From assembly GCA_013423385.1 (NCBI GenBank), contig BLZA01000021.1, positions 434,001-498,000 of the forward strand: a stretch of 64,000 nt of DNA, read 5' to 3'. The notes beneath the pieces were generated by a model that searched no databases, was not told the origin of the DNA, and worked only from the letters and a program-made list of their open reading frames with translations. Positions within the stretch are counted from its first letter, which is position 1. Every line of letters begins with the position of its first letter. Positions 12,798 through 26,235 of this stretch are shown piece by piece. The position numbers were made by a program, and so were the translations under genes. Origin of the DNA: Naganishia liquefaciens (Eukaryota > Basidiomycota > Tremellomycetes > Filobasidiales > Filobasidiaceae).

Positions 12798-15520
12798 TCA
12801 AACGTCAAAGACGTCCGACCTCCAGCCCTCGCTCTTGGACTCGCGCCTCTCCTGCTCACGGGCGGCCCTCGACAGCTTCCTGCCCTCGGCCTCGGCCTTG
12901 CCCTTGACCTTGTCGGCATCCTTCTGGACCTTGCCAGCAGCGTTCTTGGATGAACCAGCGGCAGCGTTGGCCTTGCCACGAATAGCATCTCGCTTCGTGT
13001 TCCTGGCCGCGCCTTCGGGCTTGCCCGGGAACAGATCCTCGTCGACACCGACGTGCAATACAAATTCGCCTCGTCGACCATACTTGACGATGCCCTTCTG
13101 GCCCGGTCGGGTGTTGGCGAGGATACCGGGACCCTGGGGGAAGACCGAGCTGGAGAAGATGGCCTTCAAGTAGTTGGCAGGGGTGGGTCGCGCGTTAGTG
13201 GCGGCAATCGTTCGCTGCTGCAAGCCGTAGAGTTGCAAGTCGGCCTGCTTCAGGTACTCGGTGATCTGAACTTCAAGGGTGTGCGTGATATTGCTCTGAA
13301 AAAGCAAGAACTATCAGTCGTCAATCGCGGTTCAGCAAGAAATTCCTTACCCTCAAGAATGCTCGCATAGGAGCCTTGGCCAACCAAGTGGCAAACCACT
13401 TCTGGTTCTGCCTGATCTGATAGTCAAAGCCAGTAATGTTGACATCGACGTTCTTGACAACGAAGAAGGTCTCTCGGTCGTCCTCGGTAGCGTTCTCGAG
13501 AGTGACGTCAAAGTCGACACCTCGCGGACCGAACTGGATGTCCAGGAGACCCGAGTCTTCGAACTGCACCCATCCGCTCTTCTTGCTGAACCAGTAGGCG
13601 ATGTCGGATGCAGAGACGTGAAGACCTTTGACCCGCATTCGGACGGTGCTGTCGTACTCGGACGCATAAGTAGCGTAGCCCTGGGTAAACTCAAAGTCGT
13701 TGTGCGCGACGAATCGGATCGAGTCAGGAATGAACGACGCCGACTCCAAGTTGAAGTCGTCAATCACCAGATCGACATCCTCGCTCTTGAACTCGATCCT
13801 CGGAACGGGAATCTCCTTGATCAGACCGATGATGCGGGGCACCATGACATCGACAAAGTCCCGGTAGAGACCGTGGCCGTTAGCCTTCAAGCTGTTGAAG
13901 CCAACCTTGCCGGCATCCGCCATGTCTTCGCCCATGGCCTCGATTGCGTCGACCAAGTCGGATGTGAGTTGGTCGTGGGTGAGCGCGTTGAAGAAGGATT
14001 CGAGTTCCTTTTGCAAGGCCGAGGCGTCGGCTTTCCAGTTGGGGTTGTCGCGGAGGAGAGACTGGCCGTCATCGTACAGGGAGGAAGCCTTTCGGTAGGC
14101 GTTCTGGGAGACGATATCTGAGCGACATGTCAGCACCAATGCTCGTAATATTAATGATCAAGACCATGCCACACTCACAGCCTTCGTCGTGCAAGACTCG
14201 GTTGAGGTATTCGCTAATAGCGTTAAAGTACTCGCTCAGCCTGGGGTCGTTCTTGATATCGTCGGCGGCCTGAGAAAAGGTTCAGTTGAATCTTCGGAAA
14301 ACCAGAACGGGAAGCCCACCTTCTGCGAAGTCTCGATGACCGGATCCATGCTCTTGCCCGCCAGGTTCTCGACAAACTGCTTCAAGTCCCGACCGGCCTG
14401 CTGAACCTTTTCATCTTCGTCGCTCACATCGCTCTTCTCGATTGTCTCATCAAGCGCCTCCTGGGCCTTGGACGCATACTTTTTCACAATGTTCATTAGC
14501 GTGTTGACGGCCTGGTGGTAAGACTTGTTCTTTTGAGCTTGAACGACAATCTGCTGCAGTCGGTTGATGAGCTTGTCCTTGGCTTCATCCGCGGCGGGCA
14601 GCTTTTCGTCGATATACTGCAAGAAGAAGAGTGTCAGCTTTCGGTGAGAACACATGTAGGGCAAATGGATCACCTTGACGGCATCCACGGCCGAATCAAA
14701 TGCGGCTTCCTTGGCCTGGGCCTTGTAGAGACCGCTGACGGTATGCTTGGTGTGCTCCTTGCCCTTGTCCTTCAACTTGCCGAAATCGACGCCCTCCTTT
14801 CGCTCGGTCTCGGACGGACGAGTCTTGTCGGCAGCCTAGTGGAGCACGGCGTGAGTCAGGATAAGGGGTAGTTGTCAAAAAAGGCTCGGAAACTCACAGC
14901 GGCAGCCTGGTCAGCAACGGCTTCGGCGCCGTCGGCGAGTACATCCCGCGTGAGCAAGATGATGTCAGATCCGAGTTGTCGGAATGCGGGCGAGGTGACC
15001 ATGAGGGAGGCGATGGTACGGAACGAATCAATAGCCGCGGCCGAGTCCTTGACCATTTCCGAGGTGGAAGTCTTGGAAGAAGGGCCGTCTATGAAGGAGT
15101 TTATCAATTTCCGGAGATTTGGAGAAACGACGATGACGTACTGAGGTCAATGTCAAGGTCAGCGGTGGCAGCGTTGTAGAACAAGTTCTGCAGCAAGTCC
15201 TTATCGTTCTTGCCCTCTCCCCATGCCTTGAAGGCCTTCAATACGTCCTTGAAGTCATCCAGAATCCTCGCGCCCTCCTCGCCGAGCCTCGCCGTCCTGG
15301 ACGACGGCCCACCCGTCGACTTCAAGGCATCACTCTGCAGCACGAGGTCAATCATGCGCGAGATTTGGTCCTGAGAGGGCATCTTGCCTGCCTTGAGCGC
15401 GCCGAGGCATTGCGAAACTTGGATACGCGATCCCTCGGACGGGATGTAAGATTCGACCTGGCGCGCCGAGGGGAGGTTCTTGCGCACGGCGGTCGGCAAC
15501 AGGGGTTCAGTTTCAGACAT
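12798..15520 (-). CDS. HAM1-like protein (DUF5923 + DUF4449)
   Basis: Fungal-specific protein of 794 aa. Minus-strand exons: 15520-15142, 15088-14898, 14835-14674, 14616-14320, 14269-14179, 14117-13351, 13295-12798. The N-terminal half (about 1-470) is helical and charged, as in the HAM1-like N-terminal family. The C-terminal half (about 480-720) has the conserved run beginning VPRIIGLIKEIPVPRIE, then VDLVIDDFNLESASFIPD and GVDFDVTLENATEDD, which fits the C-terminal DUF4449 family; that family is thought to resemble the lipid-binding BPI/TULIP fold. The tail is rich in Ala, Lys, Gly and Arg and looks disordered. There is no signal peptide. The molecular function is not established; lipid binding is an inference from the fold relationship. 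Confidence 0.8.
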
Positions 15521-16140
15521 TGTGGGTTGTGGACGTATATGTGACTGTGGATGTGCAGCGGTGATGAGGGGGGAAAAGCGGGGAAGCGGCTAGGTGTGTG
15601 CGCTCTGAGAGAGGATGCGACGTATATGACCTGGGATCCGCGGAGAGTGAGCGGACGGAATTGCTTCCTTTGCCTCTCTGCCCGTCGTCATCGCGCGCAC
15701 GAGGCCGGCCCACTATGATGTCATCTGACCACCACCGCGCGGACCTCGCCGGGCGGGGCAGGACACCGGCTGAGGTAAGCGGGCCGGCTGTCGGTTTTCG
15801 GATCCGCGCGTAGAACCTCGCTCAACACGCCCCGCCGCCAGCCATCTCTGCGCGGGGAAATGGCGCGCACATGGGGCTTCTTGTTCTCGTCTCGTCTCGT
15901 CTCGTCTCGTCTCGTCTCGTCTCGTCTGGATCATCGCATCACCCTCCTGCTCGTCGGTGAGAGAAACGTTCACTGCTCGGTCTGCGACCCACATCGGACA
16001 ACCTCATACGCGCATTTCAGGAGCAGAGCTCCGCCCGTGCTACCGACAAATCCATCGAATTGCAGCAGTCTACGGCCACATAGACTCGCCTTTACCCCAC
16101 TCGAACCCAAACTCCTCTCGAATCCTCGACTCTCCACACA
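15521..16140. promoter_or_regulatory. Divergent promoter region, HAM1-like / kelch genes
   Basis: This 620-bp stretch separates two divergent start codons. It is GC-rich around 15700-15860 and contains a pentanucleotide tandem repeat (15886-15925). The last 60 bp before the kelch ATG are pyrimidine-rich, as is common in fungal 5' leaders. Confidence 0.5.
15886..15925. repeat. Pentanucleotide microsatellite (CTCGT)x8
   Basis: Eight perfect head-to-tail copies of CTCGT lie about 215 bp upstream of the kelch gene start. On the other strand they read ACGAG. Confidence 0.97.
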
Positions 16141-18981
16141 ATGTTGACCTCCCCACAACCCTCCCGCTCCGCACTCTCCCTCTTCACTCTCGCTGCCGCC
16201 AGCTTCATCCCGCTCACCGGCGCCATGGCGGTTCAATCCCGATGGGGCCAAAAAGCCGCCTACGTTCCCACACAACAATCCATCTACTTTATCGGCGGTC
16301 AAGTTTCGGCGTGGAACGGATCCCTGACTGACGTTCCGACTCCATCAATCACGAATGAAATTCTCGTCCTCAACTTGACGACCGACGATCCCTCGTTCAC
16401 TACCGGGATCTCCTCCGACCTTCCGCCAACGGCATTCCATACCGTTGCATATGCGGAAAAGACGCATCAACTCGTCAGCTTTGGTGGCCTGACTTCTTCG
16501 TGCAGCGGGGACGCACTCGTTCATACCTTTGATCTCGAAGGTGCGTCGAGCTGGCGAAGCGTTGGCGTGCAGGATCTCGTCAGGCGTCGAGGGATGGGAA
16601 GTGGGTACAGCGTCAAGGATCAGGAAATGATTGTCGTCGGTGGTTTGGCGGATGAATATGTCTGCGGTGAGTACATTCCCCATTCTCCATGTGTTCGAAG
16701 CGCTGATTCCGGAATAGCCGCCTCGACATACTCGTACCCGGCGTACGACCTTCTCTCCCTGCCCATGAGTTCGGCCACCTCGGCACGCACCTCGGGTTTC
16801 CCCTACGCATCCCTCAACAGTAACCCTCTGCTCGGCGTTATCGACTTCTCCCTTACTCGTCTTGCCAACGACAGCTTCCTCCTTGCCGGCGGAGCCGACG
16901 CTTCCGGATCGCTCGTCTCGTTCGACAACGTGGGCGTATGGGACTCCACTGACGGATGGCGTGTCCTTGAGACGCACGGAGACATTCCGGCCCCTCGAGC
17001 AGGACACAACATGCTCGCTCATCCGGCACTAGATATGCTCGTTCTCCACGGCGGCGCAACGAGCACCGCAAATCTTTCTTCCACGGCATCCACCACGCTT
17101 GCATTCCTAAACACAACCACCATGACATGGTCCCAGCCTCGCAACCTTCAGCCACCGACATCCTTTGCGCGCGCATGGCACAGCTCGATCATGGTCGACT
17201 CGGGCGTGCTCGTGACGGCGTTCGGACTATCCGCCGAAGGTCACCCGCGTTCCGATATCGTCTACCTGGATATGAGGAGCAATGATGCTTCCAAATGGAC
17301 GTGGAAGGCCGTTTGGTCCGCCGCGATGCTGGATGCCAGTTTGGCATATTCACCGATTACGTCGTCCAACGAATCGGCACCCTCGGGAAAGACATTGAAA
17401 TCCGTGCTTATCCCTTGCCTCGTCGTCCTCGTACTCGGAATCCCACTCGCCGTTTGGCTCTTGCGACGACACGTCCGCAGCGTTCGTCACAGGCGCATGG
17501 CACAGCACTTTGAAATGGATCCCGAGGACGAACACAAGGCCGGACCGACAACCGCCCTTGGTCAGTTCCTCGCATCCAAATTCGGCAAATCGGTTTCTGG
17601 CGGCGCACGGCCCACCTTGTCGGCGCCGTTCGGCGGTGTGCGGATCAACGAGAAGGGCGAGGTCGTGACCAAGGATGAAAGTATCGTCGTTTCCCAGCTC
17701 AAGGGTATCTTCAAGCGTTTCTCATCGTCGAGCTTTGCGTCATTTGGTTCGGTCGAATCGACGGCGCAGGATAAAGAGATGGCCGAGATTCGAGTTGGTG
17801 TCGCGGGTATCACAGCTAGCCGTGCGGCGGCCTCGGGAACAGGCAAGCCCCATCAATGGGAAGAGATTGATTTCGGGCTCGGCAAAGTCGATGAATCCAG
17901 GAGAGGTTCGGTCGTGCCGCGATCATCTGCTTCGTTTGACGATAGTCGTCGATCGTCTGAAAGTCGTCGAAGCTTTGGAACGAGAAACGAGGCCAAGCTT
18001 ATCGACATTCCGCAAGTGAGCTTTGAAGGACCTTTCGGTGATGAATTCCGAGTCGACGACGAAAAGCCCGCCGCGACCAGCTCGCATCTGTCTCCTCCCG
18101 CACTTGTCATCCTTCCGCCCAGCCAGCCCAACACGCCTAGCATCGGCGCCAACAGCGACCCGGCCGGATTCAATTTCACCGGCTCGTCCACCTTTGTGGA
18201 CACGTCTGCGGATCCGGCCATCGCCTTGCACCGAGAGGTCGCCACCGAGCAGATGAAGGATGAATGGAAGTCACTGGCGGACTCCTTGATCTCACATCCT
18301 GTCTTTGGCACCTCTTCTCCGTCGTCGGCTACCGAACCGCTCTCGAGAACCGCTCACGATGATCTCGCGTCTCCCGTTGACCTTCATCCGATGACTGTAC
18401 TGCCTCCCTTGGCATTCCAACAGAGACGTACATCCGGTTCTGGCATCCCCGACAGCAGCAAGTACCCCGGCCTTCGTATCTCGACTATTAGCGGCGAATC
18501 CGAGTCTCCCCTCTACAAGCGAAACAGCGCCAGTAGCGGCTTTTCCGCCCCGACCGCTCGATGCGTTTCCCAGCCTATGCAGTCGTCCGGACGTGACTTG
18601 ACCTCCCCCTTGTCTACTGGCCGACGATCGGGTGACTATGCCGACCTCCGCGCCGAAGCCAAAGCCAAGGCGGCGCACCGAGTCTCCGCTTCAGGCATCT
18701 ACGACAAGTTTCGATCACCTTATGTCGAGTCTTCAAGCTCACGACCCGTATCGAGCTTCTCGGCCGAGTCGCCCTCCAGCTTGACGTCTCCCATCAATCC
18801 AACTCAACGATACTCGACACCTCCGCTCTTCCCTCCTCCCGTCTCGCCTCCTCCGACAGCACCCGTTGAAGACGAAATGCCGTACAACCGCAGGGGAATC
18901 GAGCGATACCCGAGCGGACGAGAGAGCGTCGAGAGCAAGCTGCGCGTCGTCAATATCACTTCTGATTCCGAAGTGGATTGA
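16141..18981 (+). CDS. Kelch-repeat single-pass membrane protein
   Basis: Predicted type I membrane protein. Residues 1-30 look like a signal peptide (LSLFTLAAASFIPLTGAMA). A beta-propeller-like ectodomain follows with several kelch-type blades (SIYFIGGQVSAWNG, HQLVSFGGLT, SFLLAGGADASG, MLVLHGGATST). A hydrophobic helix (LIPCLVVLVLGIPLAVWLL) precedes RRHVRSVRHRR. The remaining 500 or so cytosolic residues are Ser/Pro-rich and disordered. A GT-AG intron at 16667-16717 is likely: it is 51 nt, stop-free, and its removal joins Cys directly to AASTYSYPAYDLL. With it removed the protein is 929 aa, and 946 aa if retained. Similar basidiomycete proteins are usually called kelch or galactose-oxidase-like; I cannot assign a ligand or role. 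Confidence 0.85.
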   Translation: MLTSPQPSRSALSLFTLAAASFIPLTGAMAVQSRWGQKAAYVPTQQSIYFIGGQVSAWNGSLTDVPTPSITNEILVLNLTTDDPSFTTGISSDLPPTAFHTVAYAEKTHQLVSFGGLTSSCSGDALVHTFDLEGASSWRSVGVQDLVRRRGMGSGYSVKDQEMIVVGGLADEYVCGEYIPHSPCVRSADSGIAASTYSYPAYDLLSLPMSSATSARTSGFPYASLNSNPLLGVIDFSLTRLANDSFLLAGGADASGSLVSFDNVGVWDSTDGWRVLETHGDIPAPRAGHNMLAHPALDMLVLHGGATSTANLSSTASTTLAFLNTTTMTWSQPRNLQPPTSFARAWHSSIMVDSGVLVTAFGLSAEGHPRSDIVYLDMRSNDASKWTWKAVWSAAMLDASLAYSPITSSNESAPSGKTLKSVLIPCLVVLVLGIPLAVWLLRRHVRSVRHRRMAQHFEMDPEDEHKAGPTTALGQFLASKFGKSVSGGARPTLSAPFGGVRINEKGEVVTKDESIVVSQLKGIFKRFSSSSFASFGSVESTAQDKEMAEIRVGVAGITASRAAASGTGKPHQWEEIDFGLGKVDESRRGSVVPRSSASFDDSRRSSESRRSFGTRNEAKLIDIPQVSFEGPFGDEFRVDDEKPAATSSHLSPPALVILPPSQPNTPSIGANSDPAGFNFTGSSTFVDTSADPAIALHREVATEQMKDEWKSLADSLISHPVFGTSSPSSATEPLSRTAHDDLASPVDLHPMTVLPPLAFQQRRTSGSGIPDSSKYPGLRISTISGESESPLYKRNSASSGFSAPTARCVSQPMQSSGRDLTSPLSTGRRSGDYADLRAEAKAKAAHRVSASGIYDKFRSPYVESSSSRPVSSFSAESPSSLTSPINPTQRYSTPPLFPPPVSPPPTAPVEDEMPYNRRGIERYPSGRESVESKLRVVNITSDSEVD

Positions 18982-19610
18982 AGTTGCCCGTCGTCGCAGC
19001 GAGCAATGAGTTGTACATTACCTGGTCGTGGTATCTAGCGTTTTATCGGTCCCTGGAAACGTCGTTCTTTACTGGCGGGAAATCTTGTATACATCTATTA
19101 GTCGATCCTTATCCTTGATAATCATGTCTATCTATCACCATATGATGACCTTTCGGGCTAACACTCGAGAGGCCCAAAGCGCAGACCCGCAGGCCTGTAC
19201 GGCCAGTGCCGAAGGAATATGAAGCTCGGAGTGACGAAGACTAAGGCACAGCATCGGGCGTCGTGTTAAAGCATTCAACATTTGGAAGTATGTATCTCAG
19301 CTCTTTGAGCTCTTCCAAATGGCCATCGTTTATGCGGTCAAGCGATGTCTTCTGCGACCGATCGACAACTAAAGTGAAGGCGTGAGGTTGGTGACTGAAG
19401 AGCTCACCGATCACCGAGGCGGAACTTGATTACCGCGATTACTCATCATATGTAAAGAAAGCTGTCAAGTGTTCGGTCGTGTCGGTCAAGTCAAAGAGCT
19501 CGACATTTTGACAATCGTTTGCTGAAAGCTTAAGAGCATCTCTATCGATTTCCGTCCAGCTCGATCAGTCTCCGTGTCCTGAATCCCTTCGCCAATTCTA
19601 TACCGCAAGG
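18982..19610. other. Intergenic region between kelch and DUF423 genes
   Basis: A 629-bp gap between two plus-strand genes. It holds the kelch 3' UTR and the DUF423 promoter. No gene, repeat or RNA is evident. Confidence 0.45.
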
Positions 19611-20156
19611 ATGTCCTTTGTCACTGCAACTGGCCTCTGGAAGGCAGGAGCGTCGTTTGGTATGTCCACGAGAATGTGGATGCAGTCCGAGAAGCTGAAA
19701 CATCGGGGGAACAGCCGCTCTCGGGATCACAACCTCTGCCTTTGGCGCACACTACCTTAAAGCCAAGTTCCCTCAACTGACTCCTCAGTCAGTCCAAAAT
19801 TGGCAGACAGCGGGAAGCTACCTGATCTACAACGGCATCGCACTGCTCGCTATTTCTCAGCATCCTCGATTCGGTCGACACAAGTACGCAGGGCCGTTGA
19901 TCATGGCAGGTGGGTATTCGGAGCTGCCTGCGACGGAGATGCACTAATCCTTCTGGCACCTTATCAGGAACTACCATGTTTTCGTTCTCAATCTTTGGCT
20001 TAGTACTCGCGAGGGAGCGATTCGGCAAGGTTTTGGGACCCGTCACACCGCTGGGTGGCACATTGATGATTGCGGGGTGAGCTTCAAGCCGATACAGGGG
20101 AGAATGACATGCTGACAGAGCGATGCTCCACAAGATACCTCGCTCTGATATTCTGA
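19611..20156 (+). CDS. DUF423/TMEM256-like small membrane protein
   Basis: Small integral membrane protein of 124 aa from exons 19611-19659, 19715-19909, 19968-20076 and 20135-20156. It shows the family layout: ALGITTSAFGAHYLK at the first helix, then QNWQTAGSYLIYNGIALL, a third helix with GTTMFSFSIFGLVLA, and GPVTPLGGTLMIAGYLALIF at the end. Four membrane helices are expected. The family is widespread in bacteria (YgdD) and eukaryotes (TMEM256) and its function is unknown. The last coding exon is only 22 nt, yet all phases agree. It converges on FUR1, 232 bp away. Confidence 0.88.
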
Positions 20157-20388
20157 TTGCAAGTCTCGTATCTTCTGGAATAAGTTTCTGGACAAAACGT
20201 TTGCCGTTGCAATGAGTACGGCAGACTTGAGACACGGCAGTGAATCTTCTGACATCCGCAATCGGGCCAAGTAGCAGAAGCGTTGCACTGTGGTCAGCTT
20301 CAGCGTACTCGATCCTTGTGAACTGTGTACGGATGTATGACATGAATTGAATACGCCTTGATATTCTGACAACGCTCAAACAACATAT

Positions 20389-21731
<1,343 letters not shown>

Positions 21732-22184
21732 GATGGCGAGGTTCAATGGTTGACCTGTGTTACCCAGTCGATATCGCACGGCAAGCGATAAGTTGCGCGC
21801 ACGCATGAAGGACATGAAGGATGGCATGCAGACGCCTCTGATTTCGCTTTGCTCCCGCCGACCCCGCAAGGCTGGCGGGTCCGCACATCTCTCGGGGTCC
21901 GACGACAAAGCCGCGCGGACCGGAATGGCCATTTGGCTATCCGAAACATGAACGTTACAGCGACCCGTTATCAAAGACCGCATCGGTACCACTGGCAAGC
22001 GAAGCGGAGACGCTTTTTTTTTTGGGATTGCAGCGAATAGATATGAGCACCACAGACCGATTCTTCCAGGTTAACGATATTCGCTAATTGATTCCCGTTG
22101 TCGGTCTACTTTGGACCGCTGCATACGCTTTGGGTTCCTGCTGTAGCCATCAAACAGATCTTGCGCTGAACGTACAGCCTCGCC
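21732..22184. promoter_or_regulatory. Divergent promoter region FUR1 / MFS carrier
   Basis: This 453-bp stretch lies between divergent start codons. A run of T residues lies near 22012-22021. No other motif stands out. Confidence 0.45.
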
Positions 22185-24248
22185 ATGGATGTTGGAACCG
22201 TTTCGAAAGCCAAGAGGCTGGCACAAGTCATCTTCAGCATTATCTTTTGCTTTCTAACTGCGGGAGTCGTTTTTGGTCAGTACTTCATTCATAGCTGACC
22301 ACCTTCCACTGACACGCACGGCATGTTCATTCTCACCAGGATACGCTGCCCTGAAACCCGTTCTGATAGATAACCATGTCTACGGATACCTATGCGGAGA
22401 CGGCCAGGGCTACTGCAAGGCCAGCGATATCAGGATGAACTTTATGTTCACATTGGCAACCGTCGTAACCAATGTGAGTTTCTCTCACTTTGCGTTGATG
22501 CCAGTATCGCCAACTCATTTCTCGACAGGGTGCTGCGTTGCCGATAGGCTCAATCTTGGACAAGGTCGGACCCCAGAAGACGGCAATACTGGGCTCTGTG
22601 GTGTTCCTGCTGGGAAATCTGGTATTTGGGTTGCAGATCACAAAAGGAGGTGAGTGTATTCCTGTGAAGAAGATGCATGCCCGACTGACGAAACACCTCT
22701 TCAGCCATCGACACCTATGTCATCGGGTATGTTCTCCTCGCCCTTGGATCTCCTGCCATCTTCCTTTCGCAGTTTCACCGTAAGTGCAACGTTCGACCTA
22801 TCGGCCAGTACCTCATACCGACTCGCTTCAGTCAGCAACGCATTCCCGAAATCCTCCGGCGTGATCCTGGCCGCCATCACTGGCGCCTTTGACGCTTCCA
22901 GTGTACCGTATCTGATATATCGAGAGGTGTACCAGCGTTTAGGAGGCGTACCAAGCATGCAAGTCCGACAACAAGTCCTTTGAAGTCATTGATCTGATCG
23001 GGTCCCCTGACAGCCGCACTTTCTTCTGGGTATACACCTCCATTCCCGTCATGTAAGCCCCGGGCTCTTATTATACACATGAAACAGGTCCAAGACTGAT
23101 CCTCGATATAGCATCATCATACAGCAAACCATCATGGGACCCAAAACTATCTACGAGCGAGGAACTGACGAAGACGCTGCATCCTTTGCCGCCCATGGCG
23201 CCCTCGAGGAAGACGGCTTCGACGATCTCACCCGTGCCCGCTCACCCCGTCAGGGGCGGAACCACGTCGGCTTTGATCAAGATCCTGTCGCGAGCGGGTT
23301 CAGTAGGATCTCATACCGTGTGGATGCCATGGCGGGCGATGATGAGTACGAGTCCGCAAAGGCGCTCGATGGAGGCAAGGGCGATGGCGTGGTGGGAGTC
23401 ATGTTTGGCAAGGGTGTCAAAGAGCAGATGAGCAGCAGTTGGTTTTTGTGAGTGAGGTGAGGCACTGCCACCGTTATCCTCACTGAAACTTGGGCCAATG
23501 TCTAGGTTGATTGCTTTTTACCTGTTTGTGCAGATGTAAGTCTTGTCATCGACTCTAGGAGGATCCGTTCTGATTCGTCGGTTCGCTACATACAGGATTC
23601 GCATCAACTGGTATCTGCAAACAGTCCAAAGCCAGCTCGAATTTTATACTGGAAACGTAGAACTGGCAGACACACTGACCAAAGGTGAGCCTTTCTGAAG
23701 CAAAAATCTTTCCGCCGCGATTTACCCCTTCGATTCAGCATTCACCGTACTCTTGCCTCTCGGCGGCATCATCGGGATTCCGTTCGTCGGATACTTGCTG
23801 GACAGCCGAACCACTCTCGAGGCAACTGTCATCCTTGTTTTCTTTGGGCTCGCCTTTGGCATTTTGACGAGCTTGCCACAAACGGTTCCGCAGCTGATCG
23901 GCATCGGGTTCCTAACCATTTTGCGGCCCTTGTTCTACACCTATGTCAGCGACTTTTTTGCCAAGATCTTTGGGTACGTCTCCAGTCCTACAGTTTCCGA
24001 GCCCATACTGATTAGCAAGAAGATTCGTAACCTTTGGGCGTCTGTACGGGCTTGCCATGACGATCTCGGGCGTCCTCGGCCTGATACTCACGCCCATGGA
24101 CATACTGACCCAGAAACATCTGAACGGCAACTATTATCCGATCAATATCACCTTGATCGTACTCGGTGCGCTTACAAATATCGCTATCGCGGTTCGACTT
24201 TGGACATATACGCGGAAGGGCAGGATCGCTTTAGAGGAAGAAACATGA
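22185..24248 (+). CDS. Major facilitator transporter, SLC43/Fmp42-like
   Basis: Membrane carrier of about 506 aa related to fungal Fmp42 and animal SLC43 amino-acid transporters; the substrate is not known. Eleven exons: 22185-22275, 22340-22473, 22529-22649, 22705-22779, 22832-22926, 22964-23052, 23112-23447, 23506-23535, 23596-23684, 23739-23973, 24023-24248. Features are a first helix (VIFSIIFCFLTAGVVFGYAAL), the motif CKASDIRMNFMFTLATVVTN, the A-motif-like GSILDKVGPQKTA, a large hydrophilic loop at about 205-300, and a second helix bundle with FGRLYGLAMTISGVLGLIL. The fifth intron is uncertain. A 37-nt GT-AG intron (22927-22963) keeps frame, but a 19-nt one (22927-22945) also does, and the latter leaves the smoother protein YREAYQACKSDN. 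Confidence 0.85.
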
Positions 24249-26235
24249 CATAGCGGAAGTCATGCAGGTGGTTGTTCTGACGGATTGCCGGAATAGAATC
24301 ACGAACGACTGTGCATCCTGTCTTCACACTTGGCAACAAACAGCGTTTTTGGCGTTGATTTCTATCTGGCAAAATCTGCTTCTGTCAGCCTCAACGTACA
24401 GACATGCGTACAGTGGCTAGCCCGGTGCGCCCAAGAATGAGCCTGCTTGCCTCAGCTAGCTGCAGCAATCTTGGATTCAAAGCGGTCGTGACCAGCTTAT
24501 TCTCTGGACCGCGTCGGGGTCACAGCGTATGCCTATCCCTGGTCGCTGGTCACATCGGCTTCTTTCTTCCGAGATTCGTCATCTACCGTGTGAGGGGACG
24601 CGCACGCGCGTGTCATAGCTCGTGTGATCTTCTCTTTTCCCTCCATTCGGTCGTACTTATAATCCTCTGACTGGAGAGACGATAGGTTGTTCAGATTTGA
24701 CGATGACCTCAAATGAATGTTACCTGATGACAAGCGTTGCTGGAATGGCCAAAGAAGCCAATGAGAAATATCGTAGAAATCAGGCGAAATGAAGCACTCA
24801 AGGAAAGCACTAGAGCCCGCAGAACAAGGAGAGAAGCTATCACCTCCCGCAGTTGCTCACGCGTTTTCGTACGAGCCGGACCCCATACCCACGCATACAT
24901 GCGTTCCTATCGTAGCTTCATCATAGCACGGACGTGCCCCGCTCTCGATCCTGTAGTTTTAAAAAGCAGATCGAGGTGTATGACAGCTCTCGGAGTGCAG
25001 TTGTAAGGGCGGTACAACCTAAACCAGATGAGGGTATTGAGCTGGCAAGATACTCGACAACCACCTGCTGATCTTGCCCCTGCTGTCGCGATACACAACG
25101 AAAACTGAATCGTAACCTCTTTATACCTCCAAAGCGTTTTGTCGTGCAACCGTTACATATGTTCTGGATCGACGCTTGAGCAGGAACTGACAGGACAGGT
25201 GTGAATACCGGTCCGTGTCGACCTGCGTCCGATGTCATAGATTTCAGTCTTGAATGGATCGAGATCGCTATATCACGAAATCGCAAGCTCTACAGCATCA
25301 TTGTCATGAATGCGAGTCACTATTCCAAACCCAATGTGACGGACGAGTAGGAGGATACATAGCTCGGTCTCACTTCGATGTGCTGGATGCTCGCACATTA
25401 GAGGTACGGGAGTGACGATAGGGATACCAGCAGACAGCGTCAGCAGACGCTCTCACTGCAACGCGCCCCGCCAAACCTCAGCCAGGGCTTGATCACGAAA
25501 TGTCAGGCTCGCCTAGCCTGACCCGCGTTTGACGATGCGGTTCGATCAAGTCGCGCATCACCGTTTGTTTACATTGTCGCGCAAGGCACACGAGTCCGGG
25601 CGAGGCTGGATCGAATGTGAAACACACCCGTCGAGCGAGTGATCGTCACCGAAAGACGCTATGTGCCATTTGTTCGACGTGATGTGCCGTTCATTACGCC
25701 CACTAAAATTGGGATGTGCGTTCCATCGTCGTTCCCGTTGGCTAGTACGCATCGTCCATTCGCGGGTCTGCTCGTCGCTAGTCGTCTGACGTGAACATCT
25801 TCTATTGCCTGTCGCGAAGTCGTTCACGCTCGCAGTGTGCGACGTCCATCCTCCTTCTCGTCTCAGTCCCTCACCATCTTCACGAAGTAACGTCGGCATC
25901 GCTTCCTCCTTTTGCATACTCCGTCACCAGCAGTACCGCTCACCAGGTTGCGTGTCATCGTCACCCACGCTGATCCTATCAAAATTCTCGTCACCTCGTC
26001 GACCATAACCCCTCATCAGAATTCTCCCGGATGCCGTAGACCGTCATTCACCTATCTCATACATCGTTTCGTGTCCGCCATCGCGACATCCAGCATCGAC
26101 CATCGACGACGGTAAGCATAGTCTTGCATCGGAATTCAACACCTTGACGACGCCACGACCCGACATTCTTAACGACATCAAAACGCGACATATACCGCAG
26201 TCGACGTTATCCCAAAACTTGCATTCACTAACAGC
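24249..26235. other. Gene-poor 2 kb region upstream of cyclin B
   Basis: Nearly 2 kb with no gene I can support on either strand. Open frames reach 121 codons but overlap in several frames and show no family resemblance or splice logic. The last 400 bp (from about 25800) are C/T-rich with ATC-poor leaders and probably represent the long promoter and 5' UTR of the cyclin gene. No tRNA, transposon ends or tandem repeat were seen. Confidence 0.45.
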
